Positions 50,501 through 59,833 of a DNA stretch of 64,000 nucleotides are shown here, piece by piece; the stretch's first letter is position 1, and each line of letters starts with the position of its first letter. The translations under genes and the position numbers were made by a program. Under the pieces are notes generated by a model, which saw nothing but the letters and a program-made list of their open reading frames with translations, searched no databases and had not been told where the DNA came from. This DNA comes from Maribellus luteus. Lineage in GTDB: Bacteria; Bacteroidota; Bacteroidia; Bacteroidales; Prolixibacteraceae. Where the stretch lies: NCBI RefSeq assembly GCF_003576475.1, contig NZ_QWGR01000006.1, positions 124,001 through 188,000 of the forward strand, written 5' to 3'.

Positions 50501-50532
50501 AGAATGTTCATTTGTGGCAATATGAACATTCT
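50501..50532. promoter_or_regulatory. 11-bp dyad upstream of the LytS/LytTR genes
   Basis: AGAATGTTCAT (50501-50511) and ATGAACATTCT (50522-50532) form perfect 11-bp arms around a 10-base spacer, ending 12 bp before the kinase ATG. Arm centres are 21 bp apart, two helical turns. It is a good candidate operator, perhaps for the LytTR regulator itself. Confidence 0.6.
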
Positions 50533-50544
50533 AATTCATCATCT

Positions 50545-52413
50545 ATGAAACAAAAATTACTTTTTATCGCCATTCTTGGAATATTTATTTCGGGGAATCT
50601 TTTCGCCAAAACTGGTGCCGTAACGCCTTATAATCCTGAAGAAAAAGTTTACTGGGATTTTCTTCGGGAACGACTCTTTGATGAGGAGAATGCCTTTGTT
50701 TCTTCATTTCAGGGAGATATTTTAATTTATCTCAAAGGTGCGGGAAAGCAGGATAGCAGTATTGTTGAAAACCTGATGCAAGAACTGAAAAAACTTATTC
50801 CTGATCGAAATGTCAGGTTTTCGAATAAATATTATGAGGTTAATGCAAATAACCAAATAATTCACTCAATACATATTGGATTTAATGATGAAGGAATAAT
50901 TTCTTCAAATGGGTATGTACATCATTCCAAAAATATTAGCGGGAACCAAATATATTACGATGGCTTTAAAGGCATTTATCAACCCGATATTTTTGGGCAA
51001 AATGTAAACGTCAAGTTCAATGATTCAATTTCTTTTACTGAGCGAAAGCGTTACATCGAATATGCCATTGTTATGTCGATGTGCGTGCTGAAAGGAAATC
51101 CCTTAGAAGCACGTACTTTTTTCGAGAATGCCATATTGAATGATTTTGATTATAACCCGCTAAACACCGAATTTTCTGATGTTGATAAATTCGTTATCAG
51201 TAAATTGTATGCCTATGACTTTAAGGAGCAGTTTAGGAATTATATGCTGGTCAATTACTCGTGGCGTTACTATTTGGTTTTTACCTATAAATCCCTGATG
51301 AGTCCTATTGCGTATCTAACATGTTTTTTGTTTGCCATTGTTATTTTTTTGGTTTCATATAATCCGGTTTTAAAAAGAAATTACAGAAATAAGTATTGGA
51401 GCTATTTAATTTCAGGATTGTTGGTTACAAACACGTTGATAGTTGCGATAGTTTTGTACGGTTTTCTCGCAACAAGATATGTGATATTAGACAGCGGGTA
51501 TTTGATTCAGTGGATGATTCTTAATTTTGTTTCAATTCTGCTGTCATCCCTTCTATTTCTTATTGAAAAGGTGTTGGTGAAGGATAAGTTGAGCCATAAA
51601 AACCAATTATTTCTAAAGGTATTATCGGTATTTGTAATAATAGTTTTGCCACTTTCAATTGCCTTACCGTTTATAGATGGATATGATAATATGCTTCAAG
51701 TGTATTTATGGATTATTGGAATTACTATTGCTACTGTGCGGGGAATGGTTATTTACCTTAAAAATATTGGTGCTTTGGAGGTTCGGGAAAAGGAAGTTGA
51801 ATTAGTCGCATTAAAGGAAGCGAATACACGGGCTGAAATTCAAAGTTTGCACGCCCGAATCAACCCGCACTTTCTATACAACTCGCTGAATTCGATTGCT
51901 GGTCTTGCTCACCGCGATGCTGACAAAACAGAGAAGATGGCTTTATCGCTTTCTGATATGTTTCGTTATTCGTTAAACCGCGAGAGCAAGGTGATGACTG
52001 AAATACATAATGAGATTGAAATGGTACGCTCTTATCTTGAGATCGAACAAATAAGGTTTGGAGAAAGGATGAGTTTTACAATTAGAATAGATGAAGAGAC
52101 CTGCAGGTATTTAGCTCCTAAATTTATATTACAGCCTCTGGTTGAAAATGCGATTAAACATGGCATTTCAAAAATCGAGAGTCAGGGATTTATCGCAGTT
52201 TCAATTGTATTGGTAAATGATAAAATAGAAATTAAAATATCGGATAATGGTCCCGGATTTTCTGAAGGTTTGGTTGCAGGTTATGGATTACAAAGTTTGT
52301 ACGATTTGCTAGAAATTTGTTATAAAGGAGAAGCAGAAGTAAACTGGCAAAATTCTCCAGATAAATACATTTTAGTTAGAATTCCATCTAAATCAAATTC
52401 CATCGAAGTATGA
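50545..52413 (+). CDS. LytS-type sensor histidine kinase
   Basis: This 622-residue membrane kinase has a signal peptide (KLLFIAILGIFISGNLFA), an extracytoplasmic region of about 230 residues that I do not recognise, about five membrane segments (roughly residues 254-410), a short coiled coil, and a His_kinase domain with His442 in HARINPHFLYNSLNS, followed by a HATPase_c domain (LQPLVENAIKHGI, ISDNGPGFSEG). This is the LytS/YehU family, which signals through LytTR regulators. The next gene starts inside its stop codon (ATGA overlap), so the pair is co-translated. ATG 50545 is preferred over 50512, because the latter lies inside the upstream dyad. Confidence 0.9.
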   Translation: MKQKLLFIAILGIFISGNLFAKTGAVTPYNPEEKVYWDFLRERLFDEENAFVSSFQGDILIYLKGAGKQDSSIVENLMQELKKLIPDRNVRFSNKYYEVNANNQIIHSIHIGFNDEGIISSNGYVHHSKNISGNQIYYDGFKGIYQPDIFGQNVNVKFNDSISFTERKRYIEYAIVMSMCVLKGNPLEARTFFENAILNDFDYNPLNTEFSDVDKFVISKLYAYDFKEQFRNYMLVNYSWRYYLVFTYKSLMSPIAYLTCFLFAIVIFLVSYNPVLKRNYRNKYWSYLISGLLVTNTLIVAIVLYGFLATRYVILDSGYLIQWMILNFVSILLSSLLFLIEKVLVKDKLSHKNQLFLKVLSVFVIIVLPLSIALPFIDGYDNMLQVYLWIIGITIATVRGMVIYLKNIGALEVREKEVELVALKEANTRAEIQSLHARINPHFLYNSLNSIAGLAHRDADKTEKMALSLSDMFRYSLNRESKVMTEIHNEIEMVRSYLEIEQIRFGERMSFTIRIDEETCRYLAPKFILQPLVENAIKHGISKIESQGFIAVSIVLVNDKIEIKISDNGPGFSEGLVAGYGLQSLYDLLEICYKGEAEVNWQNSPDKYILVRIPSKSNSIEV

Positions 52414-53177
52414 ACCAAGTTTTGTATAAAACAATTATTGTCGATGACGAACCTCCGGCGCTGGAACGTTTGAATCAACTGCTCGCACATTTTCCTCAGG
52501 TTTTTGAAGTAATAGGGAAGGCTGCTAATGGAAATGAAGGCTTGCAATTAGTGGATGAACTTAACCCGGATCTGATTTTTCTGGATATTGAGATGCCTGG
52601 AATGTCAGGATTCGAAATGCTGGCAAGGCTTAAGAAAATTCCAATTGTGGTGTTTTGTACTGCCTATGATCAATACGCGTTGAAAGCTTTTGAAACAAAT
52701 AGTATTGATTACCTATTAAAACCGGTAAAAATAGAACGCTTGGAACAAACGGTCTCCAAACTCGAACTTTTTGGAGTAAAAAGCCAACCGGAGAAGATAT
52801 TGGATTTCTTGAAACAGATTTCAACTCGGGAAGAGGAAAAGGAAATGACATCGATTGCCATAAAAAATAAAGACCGCATTTCTTTTATAAAATTAATTGA
52901 TGTTGCTTATTTTAAGGCAGAAGATAAATATGTGAGCTTATATCTTCAGAACGGGGAAGAGAAAATTACAGATCAAACACTTTTACAGTTAAATGCCAAG
53001 TTACCTGATTATTTTTTGCAGGTTCACCGTTCAATCATTGTTAATTTAAATAGAGTTGTGGAAGTACAAACCTATTTTAACAGTAGGTTCTCTATTCAGT
53101 TAAACGACAAATACAAAAGTAAAATAGTTTCGGGAAGAAGTTTTCATAGCGCTATAAAAAAATGGATGGGAATTTAA
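52410..53177 (+). CDS. LytTR-family response regulator
   Basis: This 255-residue regulator has a receiver domain (phospho-Asp59 in LIFLDIEMPGMSG, Lys in YLLKPVKIERL) and a C-terminal LytTR DNA-binding domain (about 150-255: KNKDRISFIKLIDVAYFKAE, DKYVSLYL, DYFLQVHRSIIVNLNRV). LytTR proteins bind short direct or inverted repeats upstream of target genes. It forms a unit with the LytS kinase, overlapping by 4 bp, and is convergent with the MATE gene, where the two stop codons overlap by 3 bp. The dyad at 50501-50532 is a candidate autoregulatory site. Confidence 0.93.
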   Translation: MNQVLYKTIIVDDEPPALERLNQLLAHFPQVFEVIGKAANGNEGLQLVDELNPDLIFLDIEMPGMSGFEMLARLKKIPIVVFCTAYDQYALKAFETNSIDYLLKPVKIERLEQTVSKLELFGVKSQPEKILDFLKQISTREEEKEMTSIAIKNKDRISFIKLIDVAYFKAEDKYVSLYLQNGEEKITDQTLLQLNAKLPDYFLQVHRSIIVNLNRVVEVQTYFNSRFSIQLNDKYKSKIVSGRSFHSAIKKWMGI

Positions 53178-54490
53178 TCTAATCTTGTATTGTGTAGTGG
53201 ATTCAAAATCGCCTTTTTGTACAAAATGGTTTGAACCAAGCCTCGAAAAAGCATAAACAACAGCATTCCGAGCCAAAGTGCGTGGTTTCCCCACAAAGGA
53301 GCCAGAAAATAATACACCGGTGCAAACACCGCAAAGGTTGAAATAAGCAGGGTATTACGCATCGCACGGGATGCTGTTGCTCCGATATAAATTCCATCCC
53401 AGATAAATGATGCAAAACTGGCGATCGGTACTAAAACGATCCACGGGAGAAAAGGTCTGGCGCTTTCAATTACTTCTGTTTGCGAAGTCAGTATCCGTAA
53501 AATCAAACGTACTCCCGGGAGGTACAAAAGCGTAAATCCCAGCGCAAGCGCGGCTCCCCAGTAAAATAACAGCTTTACTACTTTTTTTAGTTCTGTCAAC
53601 TTCCTGGCACCTACGTATTTGCCTGTAAGTGCTTCACCTGCAAACGCAAAACCATCAATAAAAAACGAAAAGAACAACAATAGCTGGATCAGAAGCGAGT
53701 TGACCGCCAAAATGGTGTTGTTCATACTGGCCGATTTAGAAGTGAAAAAAGTGAAAACGGCAATAATGCAGAAAGTCCGGATAAAAATATCAGTGTTTAC
53801 TTTAAAAAATCGGGTGAGTACCTGTAGATCCATTATCCCTTTCCGCGACACAAAAACAGTCATATGCCGGTAATATTTAAAAAAGAAAATACCTGCGATT
53901 AACAGTCCGGCATATTGCGATATGGCTGTTCCCAATGCAACACCGCTAGAATTCATGTGCAGTACAAACACGAAAAATGCGCTGAGTAATATATTAATGA
54001 CATTCACCGAAATAGCGACGATCATCGGAATTCGCGCATTTTGCATACCTAAAAACCAGCCGTTAAAAACAAACAAGCTCAAAGCGGCGGGCGCTCCCCA
54101 CACCCGAATGCTGAAATACGATTTTGCCAGGCTTTCGACCTCCGGACTTCCGCCTATTATTTTAAAACTGGCCCAGGCAATCGGAGCCTGAAACAAGAGG
54201 ATCAGAACACTGACAATGGCAACCAGCAGAAGCGCGCGGGCCAGAATGGTAATTGTTTCCACTGTGTTTTTTTCGCCGTAAGCCTGGGCTGTAAAACCAG
54301 TAGTGCTCATTCGCAGAAAACTAAAGCCCCAGTAAATGAAGTTAAAAATCACACCGCCAAGGGCAATGGCGCCAATGTATATCTCCGAATCGAGATGTCC
54401 CATCAATGCCAAATCAACCAAGCCCAGCAAGGGAACGGTAATGTTGCTGACAATATTGGGAACGGCAAGCCTGAGAATTTTCTGGTTCAT
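53174..54490 (-). CDS. MATE-family efflux transporter
   Basis: This 438-residue protein has the twelve membrane helices of a MATE (DinF-branch) drug/sodium or drug/proton antiporter. The N-terminal lobe begins with MNQKILRLAVPNIVSNITVP and LLGLVDLALMGHLDSEIYIG, followed by FNFIYWGFSFLRMSTTGFTA and, at the start of the second lobe, FFIDGFAFAGEALTGKYVGA. These match the DinF subgroup well. Substrate is unknown. The gene ends by overlapping the LytTR stop codon; its start is 270 bp from the superoxide dismutase gene, transcribed in the other direction. Confidence 0.92.
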   Translation of the reverse strand: MNQKILRLAVPNIVSNITVPLLGLVDLALMGHLDSEIYIGAIALGGVIFNFIYWGFSFLRMSTTGFTAQAYGEKNTVETITILARALLLVAIVSVLILLFQAPIAWASFKIIGGSPEVESLAKSYFSIRVWGAPAALSLFVFNGWFLGMQNARIPMIVAISVNVINILLSAFFVFVLHMNSSGVALGTAISQYAGLLIAGIFFFKYYRHMTVFVSRKGIMDLQVLTRFFKVNTDIFIRTFCIIAVFTFFTSKSASMNNTILAVNSLLIQLLLFFSFFIDGFAFAGEALTGKYVGARKLTELKKVVKLLFYWGAALALGFTLLYLPGVRLILRILTSQTEVIESARPFLPWIVLVPIASFASFIWDGIYIGATASRAMRNTLLISTFAVFAPVYYFLAPLWGNHALWLGMLLFMLFRGLVQTILYKKAILNPLHNTRLD

Positions 54491-54685
54491 CCGGTGTTCT
54501 TAAATAAGCCGCAAAGGTAGATATTTATCGATTATTGGCCTTTTCGACGGAAGTGTTAAGTCAAAAAATAATGGGTTAGCGGCTTTTTTTAACTAACATA
54601 ACGTTATTAATCAGCGTGTTTTGAAAATTTATTTACGGAGTCTATGAACAATAAAAGATTTCGATGTGTTTTATTAGTCGTTGTG

Positions 54686-54717
54686 TTTGGAATAATTCTA
54701 AATAGCCTTTATTTTTG
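54686..54717 (+). promoter_or_regulatory. Promoter of the superoxide dismutase gene
   Basis: TTTG (54686-54689), 20 bp, TATTTTTG (54710-54717): an exact match to the Bacteroidetes consensus, 45 bp upstream of the start codon. The 271-bp divergent gap to the MATE gene shows nothing else I recognise. Confidence 0.85.
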
Positions 54718-54761
54718 TAAACGAGAATTAAATATGTTTTAATCTTTTAAGAATATACGAC

Positions 54762-55361
54762 ATGGCATTTGAATTAGGAAAATTAGGATACAGTTTTGAC
54801 GCGTTGGAACCATATATCGACGCAAAAACAATGGAAATTCACCACGATAAACATCATGGTGGTTACACAACAAATCTGAATGCAGCAGTAGCAGGAACAG
54901 AATTGGAAAGCAAAAGCGTTGAAGAATTGCTTGCCGGAGTTTCGGGCCTGTCAGCAGCAGTAAGAAATAACGGGGGAGGTTTTTACAACCACAACTTATA
55001 CTGGGATATTATTGCTCCCGGTGGTTCACCTGCTCCGGAAGGCGTTTTACTGGATGCAGTAAAAGAATCCTTCGAATCATTTGAGAAATTTCAGGAAGCC
55101 TTCACCAAGGCAGCTTTGACTCGCTTTGGGTCAGGTTGGGCATGGTTGGTTCTTCAAAATAATAAACTGGTGGTTTCGTCTACGCCCAATCAAGATAATC
55201 CGCTGATGGATGTGGCCGAAGTTCAGGGAACCCCGATTCTTGGGATTGATGTGTGGGAACACGCATATTACCTGAACTACCAAAACAGACGTCCGGATTA
55301 TGTGAAAGCATTCTGGAATCTCATCAACTGGGATGAAGTCGCCAGGCGGTTTAAAGGTTAG
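54762..55361 (+). CDS. sodB: Fe/Mn superoxide dismutase
   Basis: This 199-residue enzyme disproportionates superoxide in the cytoplasm. It has the family N-terminus [20 protein letters not shown] with ligand His27 in [11 protein letters not shown], a second ligand in [10 protein letters not shown], and the last two ligands in [20 protein letters not shown]. The glycine-rich [11 protein letters not shown] is also present. The sequence resembles the Bacteroides type that can use iron or manganese, so the metal is left open. Its own promoter is clear and a strong hairpin terminator follows, so it is expressed as a single gene. Confidence 0.95.
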   Translation: MAFELGKLGYSFDALEPYIDAKTMEIHHDKHHGGYTTNLNAAVAGTELESKSVEELLAGVSGLSAAVRNNGGGFYNHNLYWDIIAPGGSPAPEGVLLDAVKESFESFEKFQEAFTKAALTRFGSGWAWLVLQNNKLVVSSTPNQDNPLMDVAEVQGTPILGIDVWEHAYYLNYQNRRPDYVKAFWNLINWDEVARRFKG

Positions 55362-55378
55362 TTGATTTTTGGTTTTTT

Positions 55379-55406
55379 CCCCGGAGCAGAGGGCTCCGGG
55401 GTTTTT
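55379..55406 (+). terminator. Terminator after superoxide dismutase
   Basis: CCCCGGAGC / GCTCCGGGG with an AGAGG loop and five T residues. Confidence 0.9.
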
Positions 55407-55411
55407 ATTTT

Positions 55412-56140
55412 TTAGAAAGCCGCAGACATCTTTTTATTTTTGTGTACCTCCGCAAGTTTAGTAAACTGCTCCTGAATACATTTCATCAAATCCAGGTTTA
55501 TCCCCTCCGCAAAAACACGAACAAATTCTTTCACCACTCCGTCCAAAATAAATTTACCCTGAACAGCATCAAACAACTTACACGAACTGTTGTTTCGAAT
55601 GGTTGTCAATACCGTCTCAAATTCTTGTACAGGTATTCTGTGATGGTGCAGAAAGTAGCCTTTGTTGGTTTCCTGTTGGTCAAAATAAAAGCCGGGTTCC
55701 ACCTCCTCCAAAACAAATAATTTATGAATACGTGCGTGCACATTTCCGGAGATATCGGTACCGGTTAAAAATTCCATTCCTTCTTTTTGAAGACAGCTTT
55801 GCAAGCTTTGCAGCTGGTCATAATCCGGAAAAAATTTTATTCGTACGGCGGGAATTTGTTTTCCGTTAAAATCGAGAATCGCAGATGCAAAGTTAATCTT
55901 GTCCAGCAGGCATTTCTCAACACTTAGTGACAGGGCCAATATTTCTTCCAGAAAGTAAAACTTCTTTACCAGTAAGAAAATGGAGTTGGGTTGCGCATTT
56001 TTCAGCGGCAGCTGGCCATAATAGTGAGCATAGGGCAGTGAGGCTTCTGCAACACAGGTATTTGCCAGGATATGGCTTTTGAGTGGACTCAGCATCTCAA
56101 CTTTGGAGATGGAGCCACAGGCTTTTAAAAGTGCTTTCAT
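55412..56140 (-). CDS. Hypothetical protein, unrecognised family
   Basis: I do not recognise this 242-residue protein. It has no signal peptide and no membrane segment and looks cytoplasmic. It starts MKALLKACGSISKVEMLSPL and contains a middle section rich in aromatic residues (NSIFLLVKKFYFLEEILALS), a stretch ETNKGYFLHHHRIPVQEFET with three consecutive histidines, and a lysine-rich end (VHKNKKMSAAF). The HHH segment and nearby acidic residues could bind metal, but this is a guess. Its own start is followed upstream by a 366-bp non-coding gap. It is convergent with the superoxide dismutase gene and may use the same terminator. Confidence 0.65.
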   Translation of the reverse strand: MKALLKACGSISKVEMLSPLKSHILANTCVAEASLPYAHYYGQLPLKNAQPNSIFLLVKKFYFLEEILALSLSVEKCLLDKINFASAILDFNGKQIPAVRIKFFPDYDQLQSLQSCLQKEGMEFLTGTDISGNVHARIHKLFVLEEVEPGFYFDQQETNKGYFLHHHRIPVQEFETVLTTIRNNSSCKLFDAVQGKFILDGVVKEFVRVFAEGINLDLMKCIQEQFTKLAEVHKNKKMSAAF

Positions 56141-56506
56141 GACAGTAGGATTAGTGTTGATTCTTTTGCAATGAAAACGATAAAATGTACAGGAAAGTTA
56201 CGAATGGCTTTAAAATTTATTGTTAACGAATGTTCGTTTTTAAGTCGGATCCCTGGAGACGGCAATTCCATTAAAAATGATTTTTGTTAACGGATGATAT
56301 CATTTGATTTTGCAATGTTAAGCTTCAGAATGAATTTTGAAAACCTTGAATTGCAATAAATTAATTGAAACGGGATTTTGAAATAAATGCCCGGCCCATT
56401 TAAACCTAACGGATAATTATTCGTCAACAAGGGAGACACGAAACAATTTTATCGGGCTAAGACTGTTTTATACATTACCATTGAAAATAAACTAATCTGA
56501 TTTTTC
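56141..56506. other. Intergenic region, 366 bp, no gene
   Basis: Divergent gap between the unknown gene and the M28 peptidase gene. AT-rich; holds a small palindrome AACGAATGTTCGTT at 56225-56238 and TTGTTAACGRATG repeated (about 56220 and 56285). I see no RNA gene and no promoter that fits the consensus. Confidence 0.5.
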
Positions 56507-58183
56507 ATGAAAAAAATTACTGCTTTGTTATTCCTCTTTTTTGCTTGTACTGCTTTATTTGCGCAAGTCGAGGAACAAAAAGGGTTGGAGGCTATTACCA
56601 TCGAATCGATTAAAGGACAGCTGGGATTTTTGGCATCGGACTGGACCGAAGGGCGTGCTGTTGGAACCAAAGGAGCTTATATGGCGGCAGATTACATTGC
56701 AGCCATGTTCCAAACCTACGGCGTAAAGCCATTTGGCGACCAGGTTTATTCAAGACCCACACGTGCCGAGCTCATGGCAGGAATCAGACCAACGGCTTCG
56801 AAAAGTTATTTTCAAAATTTTAGCCTGATTGAGTACGAACCCGGGGATGAACAACAGCTTTCAGTAATAAGTGGTAAGACGGGGAGTGAAAGTTCGATCG
56901 AGTTTAACTTCAAAACTGACTTTTATGTAAATACCGGTTCTGTCGGACAATCCGGTAAAGGAGGATTGGTTTTTCTTGGCTATGGCTTTCAGGATGAAGA
57001 AAAGGGCTACGACGATCTGAAAAAAGTTGACCTTAAAGGAAAAATAGCGGTTGTGCTGAGCGGATTTCCGGGACATCGGGATTCTGCTTCGGTAGCATTC
57101 AAAAAATTTGTGCCGAAGGATCGGTATGCTGTTTCCCGAATAAGAGGCAGAAAATATGAGAATCTTGAAAAAGCCGGTGCAATTGCGGTAATACGGGTTA
57201 GGCTTGATATAGATCCGACGCAGACTTGGGCTAGCAACCAGATTTATCCGGTGAAAGGAAATTATTACGAAGCCGACCAAGCCTTAAACAACTACTACAG
57301 TACCCGGATGATGATGCCCGGAAAAGAAGTGGGAGTTAGTCTTCCGGTCTTTTCTATAACACAGCGTGTTGCCAATGCAATAATTGCAGGTACCAATGTC
57401 GATTTTGAAAAATTTGAAAAGGAGGTGGCGGCTAATCCCGTTCCTAAATCGGTGGAGTTGAGTGAAAAATCAATTGCTTTTAAGACTACGGTAAAGTCAG
57501 AAATTGTTAAAGCCAGAAATGTAGTGGGCTTTATTGAAGGCGAGAAAAAGGATGAATTTATTGTGGTGGGAGGTCATTACGATCATCTTGGAAAACACGA
57601 TGGCTGGATCTGGAACGGAGCTGATGACAACGCTTCGGGAACGGTTGGGGTAATGACCCTTGCCAAAGCGTTTATGGCCACTGGCAAGAAACCGGAACGT
57701 TCGGTTATTTTCGCTGCCTGGACAGCCGAGGAGAGAGGTTTGTACGGATCAAGGTATTTTGTTGAGAAGGCAAAAGAAAACGATATGAATGTGGTTCTCA
57801 ACCTCAACTACGATATGATTGGCCGCGATGCTGAGTCGGACTCAGCAAAAAACAAGGCCGGGATGAGTTATACCAAGGCAAATTATCGGATAGAAGAAAC
57901 AACGAAGCAGTTTATTGAAAAATACAAGCTAAATCTGGATGTAAGTTACCGGGCTTCCGACCGTCCGCGGGGTGGGAGCGACCATACTCCTTTTGCTGCT
58001 GAAAATATCCCGGTTTTCTACTTTATGGCTGCTATGCATCCCGATTATCACCAGCCTTCTGATGAGCTTAACAATATCAACTGGGAAAAGATGTTGAATA
58101 TTATCAAAATAGGGTTTTTGAATACCTGGCAATTTGCGAACTCGGATGATTGGATGAAAACCGATGCCGAAGCCGAAAAATAA
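56507..58183 (+). CDS. M28-family zinc aminopeptidase, secreted
   Basis: This 558-residue secreted peptidase has a signal peptide (MKKITALLFLFFACTALFAQ), an inserted PA (protease-associated) domain (about 130-290) and an M28 catalytic domain (about 315-540). Zinc ligands are in VVGGHYDHLGKHDG, NGADDNASGTVGVM, the catalytic glutamate pair in WTAEERGLYGS, the aspartate in LNYDMIGRDAES and the last histidine in AMHPDYHQPSDEL. M28 enzymes remove N-terminal residues from peptides, here in the periplasm or outside the cell. The metal site looks complete. A terminator follows at 58213-58244. Confidence 0.93.
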   Translation: MKKITALLFLFFACTALFAQVEEQKGLEAITIESIKGQLGFLASDWTEGRAVGTKGAYMAADYIAAMFQTYGVKPFGDQVYSRPTRAELMAGIRPTASKSYFQNFSLIEYEPGDEQQLSVISGKTGSESSIEFNFKTDFYVNTGSVGQSGKGGLVFLGYGFQDEEKGYDDLKKVDLKGKIAVVLSGFPGHRDSASVAFKKFVPKDRYAVSRIRGRKYENLEKAGAIAVIRVRLDIDPTQTWASNQIYPVKGNYYEADQALNNYYSTRMMMPGKEVGVSLPVFSITQRVANAIIAGTNVDFEKFEKEVAANPVPKSVELSEKSIAFKTTVKSEIVKARNVVGFIEGEKKDEFIVVGGHYDHLGKHDGWIWNGADDNASGTVGVMTLAKAFMATGKKPERSVIFAAWTAEERGLYGSRYFVEKAKENDMNVVLNLNYDMIGRDAESDSAKNKAGMSYTKANYRIEETTKQFIEKYKLNLDVSYRASDRPRGGSDHTPFAAENIPVFYFMAAMHPDYHQPSDELNNINWEKMLNIIKIGFLNTWQFANSDDWMKTDAEAEK

Positions 58184-58212
58184 AAGATTTGACGACCGAC
58201 CCAATGAAATAG

Positions 58213-58244
58213 AAGACCGGTAAAATTTTTTACTGGTCTTTTTT
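58213..58244 (+). terminator. Terminator after the M28 peptidase gene
   Basis: AAGACCGGTAAA / TTTACTGGTCTT with one G-T pair and a T run. Confidence 0.8.
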
Positions 58245-58328
58245 ATGAAATTTTTTCATTGGGCGAAGTAAATTATGTGGTAAAAATATTTTATGTTCGT
58301 TTGATTATCTAATCTAAAAACCAAAAGG

Positions 58329-59666
58329 ATGAAGAAAGCACTTTGCCTGTTAATCACCATTTTGACCGTTTTTTCCGCATATGCGCAAGACCAGTTTACC
58401 AAACAGGGGTGGAATTTTGGTGCCTTGCCAACCGTTACTTTTGATTCCGACCTTGGGTTCCAGTACGGTGGTTTGATCAATCTTTATCATTACGGGGATG
58501 GCAGCAGGTATCCCAAGTACGACCATTCGCTGTACCTTGAAATTTCGCGCTATACAAAGGGAAGCGGAATTAACCGTTTGTATTACGATTCTGATCAGCT
58601 GATCGATGGATTGCAAACATCGCTTGACATCAGTTATTTGTCAGACCGCGCGTACGATTTTTTTGGTTTTAACGGGTATGATGCTGTGGTGAACAAAGAT
58701 TGGTTTGACGACGAGAAGACAGATTACCGCACGCGGATGTTTTATAAATACGACCGGAAATTGTTCCGCTTCAAAGTAGATTTAATCGGAAAACTTCACG
58801 GCGAAAAACTAAAATGGGTTGGAGGGATCAATTTGCTGAATTTTAAGTTGGGGCTTGTTGATATTGACAAACTGAACAAGGGCAAAGACGAAGCAGACAA
58901 ACTTCCTTCGCACGAAACGGAGCCCGGTTTGTTTCAAAAATACCAGGAATGGGGTATTATCTCGGAGAAGGAAGCCGGCGGTGGTTTTGTTCCGACCGTA
59001 AAAGCGGGTTTGGTGTATGACAGCCGCGACAACAAACCCAACCCAATGAAAGGGATCTGGACAGAGGCAGTTATTCTTGGATCGCCTGAGTTTCTGGGGG
59101 GTGAACAAAACTTTGCCAAACTGAGCCTGATTCACCGCCAGTATTTTACCATAATTCCCAACGACCTTTCGTTTGCCTATCGTTTGGACTATCAAACCAC
59201 CTTGGGCGGAAATGCACCTTTTTATTACCAAACGCAACTGATTACATCGGTGCTAAAAGGTGCCACTTCAGAAGGACTTGGAGGCGCATCTTCGTTGAGA
59301 GGAGTTTTGCGTAACCGGGTTGTTGGCGACGGTGTTTTTCTGGGGAACATCGAAGCCCGTTGGAAATTTAGCCGTTTTAGCTTTATCAATAATAATTTCT
59401 ATTTAGGACTGAATGGATTTCTCGATTTTGGTCAGGTAACAAAAAAGATTGACGTTAATACGGCCGGACTAATTAATGACGAAATTAACAATGAGTTACC
59501 GGGGAACTATTTTGAAAATGATGCTGAAAAAATGCACTATTCTTATGGCCTGGGCTTGCGTGTGGTTATGAATGAAAACTTTATTGTTCGCTGCGATTAC
59601 GGCGTGGCAGCCAACGAACGCGATGGCGATTCCGGTCTTTATATCGGTTTAAATTATTTATTTTAA
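58329..59666 (+). CDS. Omp85-type outer-membrane barrel without POTRA
   Basis: This 445-residue protein has a signal peptide (MKKALCLLITILTVFSAYA) and matches the C-terminal 16-strand barrel of the BamA/TamA (D15 surface antigen) family. The lid-lock loop is visible in GGASSLRGVLRNRVVGDG, followed by NIEARWKFSRF, and the last strand ends LYIGLNYLF. About 120 N-terminal residues do not look like POTRA domains: WNFGALPTVTFDSDLGFQYG begins a barrel strand directly. A barrel without POTRA is unlikely to be BamA itself; it may secrete or insert a special client. The next region holds a candidate small RNA. Confidence 0.85.
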   Translation: MKKALCLLITILTVFSAYAQDQFTKQGWNFGALPTVTFDSDLGFQYGGLINLYHYGDGSRYPKYDHSLYLEISRYTKGSGINRLYYDSDQLIDGLQTSLDISYLSDRAYDFFGFNGYDAVVNKDWFDDEKTDYRTRMFYKYDRKLFRFKVDLIGKLHGEKLKWVGGINLLNFKLGLVDIDKLNKGKDEADKLPSHETEPGLFQKYQEWGIISEKEAGGGFVPTVKAGLVYDSRDNKPNPMKGIWTEAVILGSPEFLGGEQNFAKLSLIHRQYFTIIPNDLSFAYRLDYQTTLGGNAPFYYQTQLITSVLKGATSEGLGGASSLRGVLRNRVVGDGVFLGNIEARWKFSRFSFINNNFYLGLNGFLDFGQVTKKIDVNTAGLINDEINNELPGNYFENDAEKMHYSYGLGLRVVMNENFIVRCDYGVAANERDGDSGLYIGLNYLF

Positions 59667-59833
59667 ATCTAAAGTACGTTTGTATAAACTTTTAGATTGG
59701 GCCATTTGCGATAAATCTCTTTATTGTTAAATAAGGATTTTTGAAGGTTTTAATCGGGTTTTTTGAATTTCATTTTCAGCTTATTCGCTTCTCAATTCAG
59801 TTTTATATTTTATGTAAAATAATTAGAGGAACT

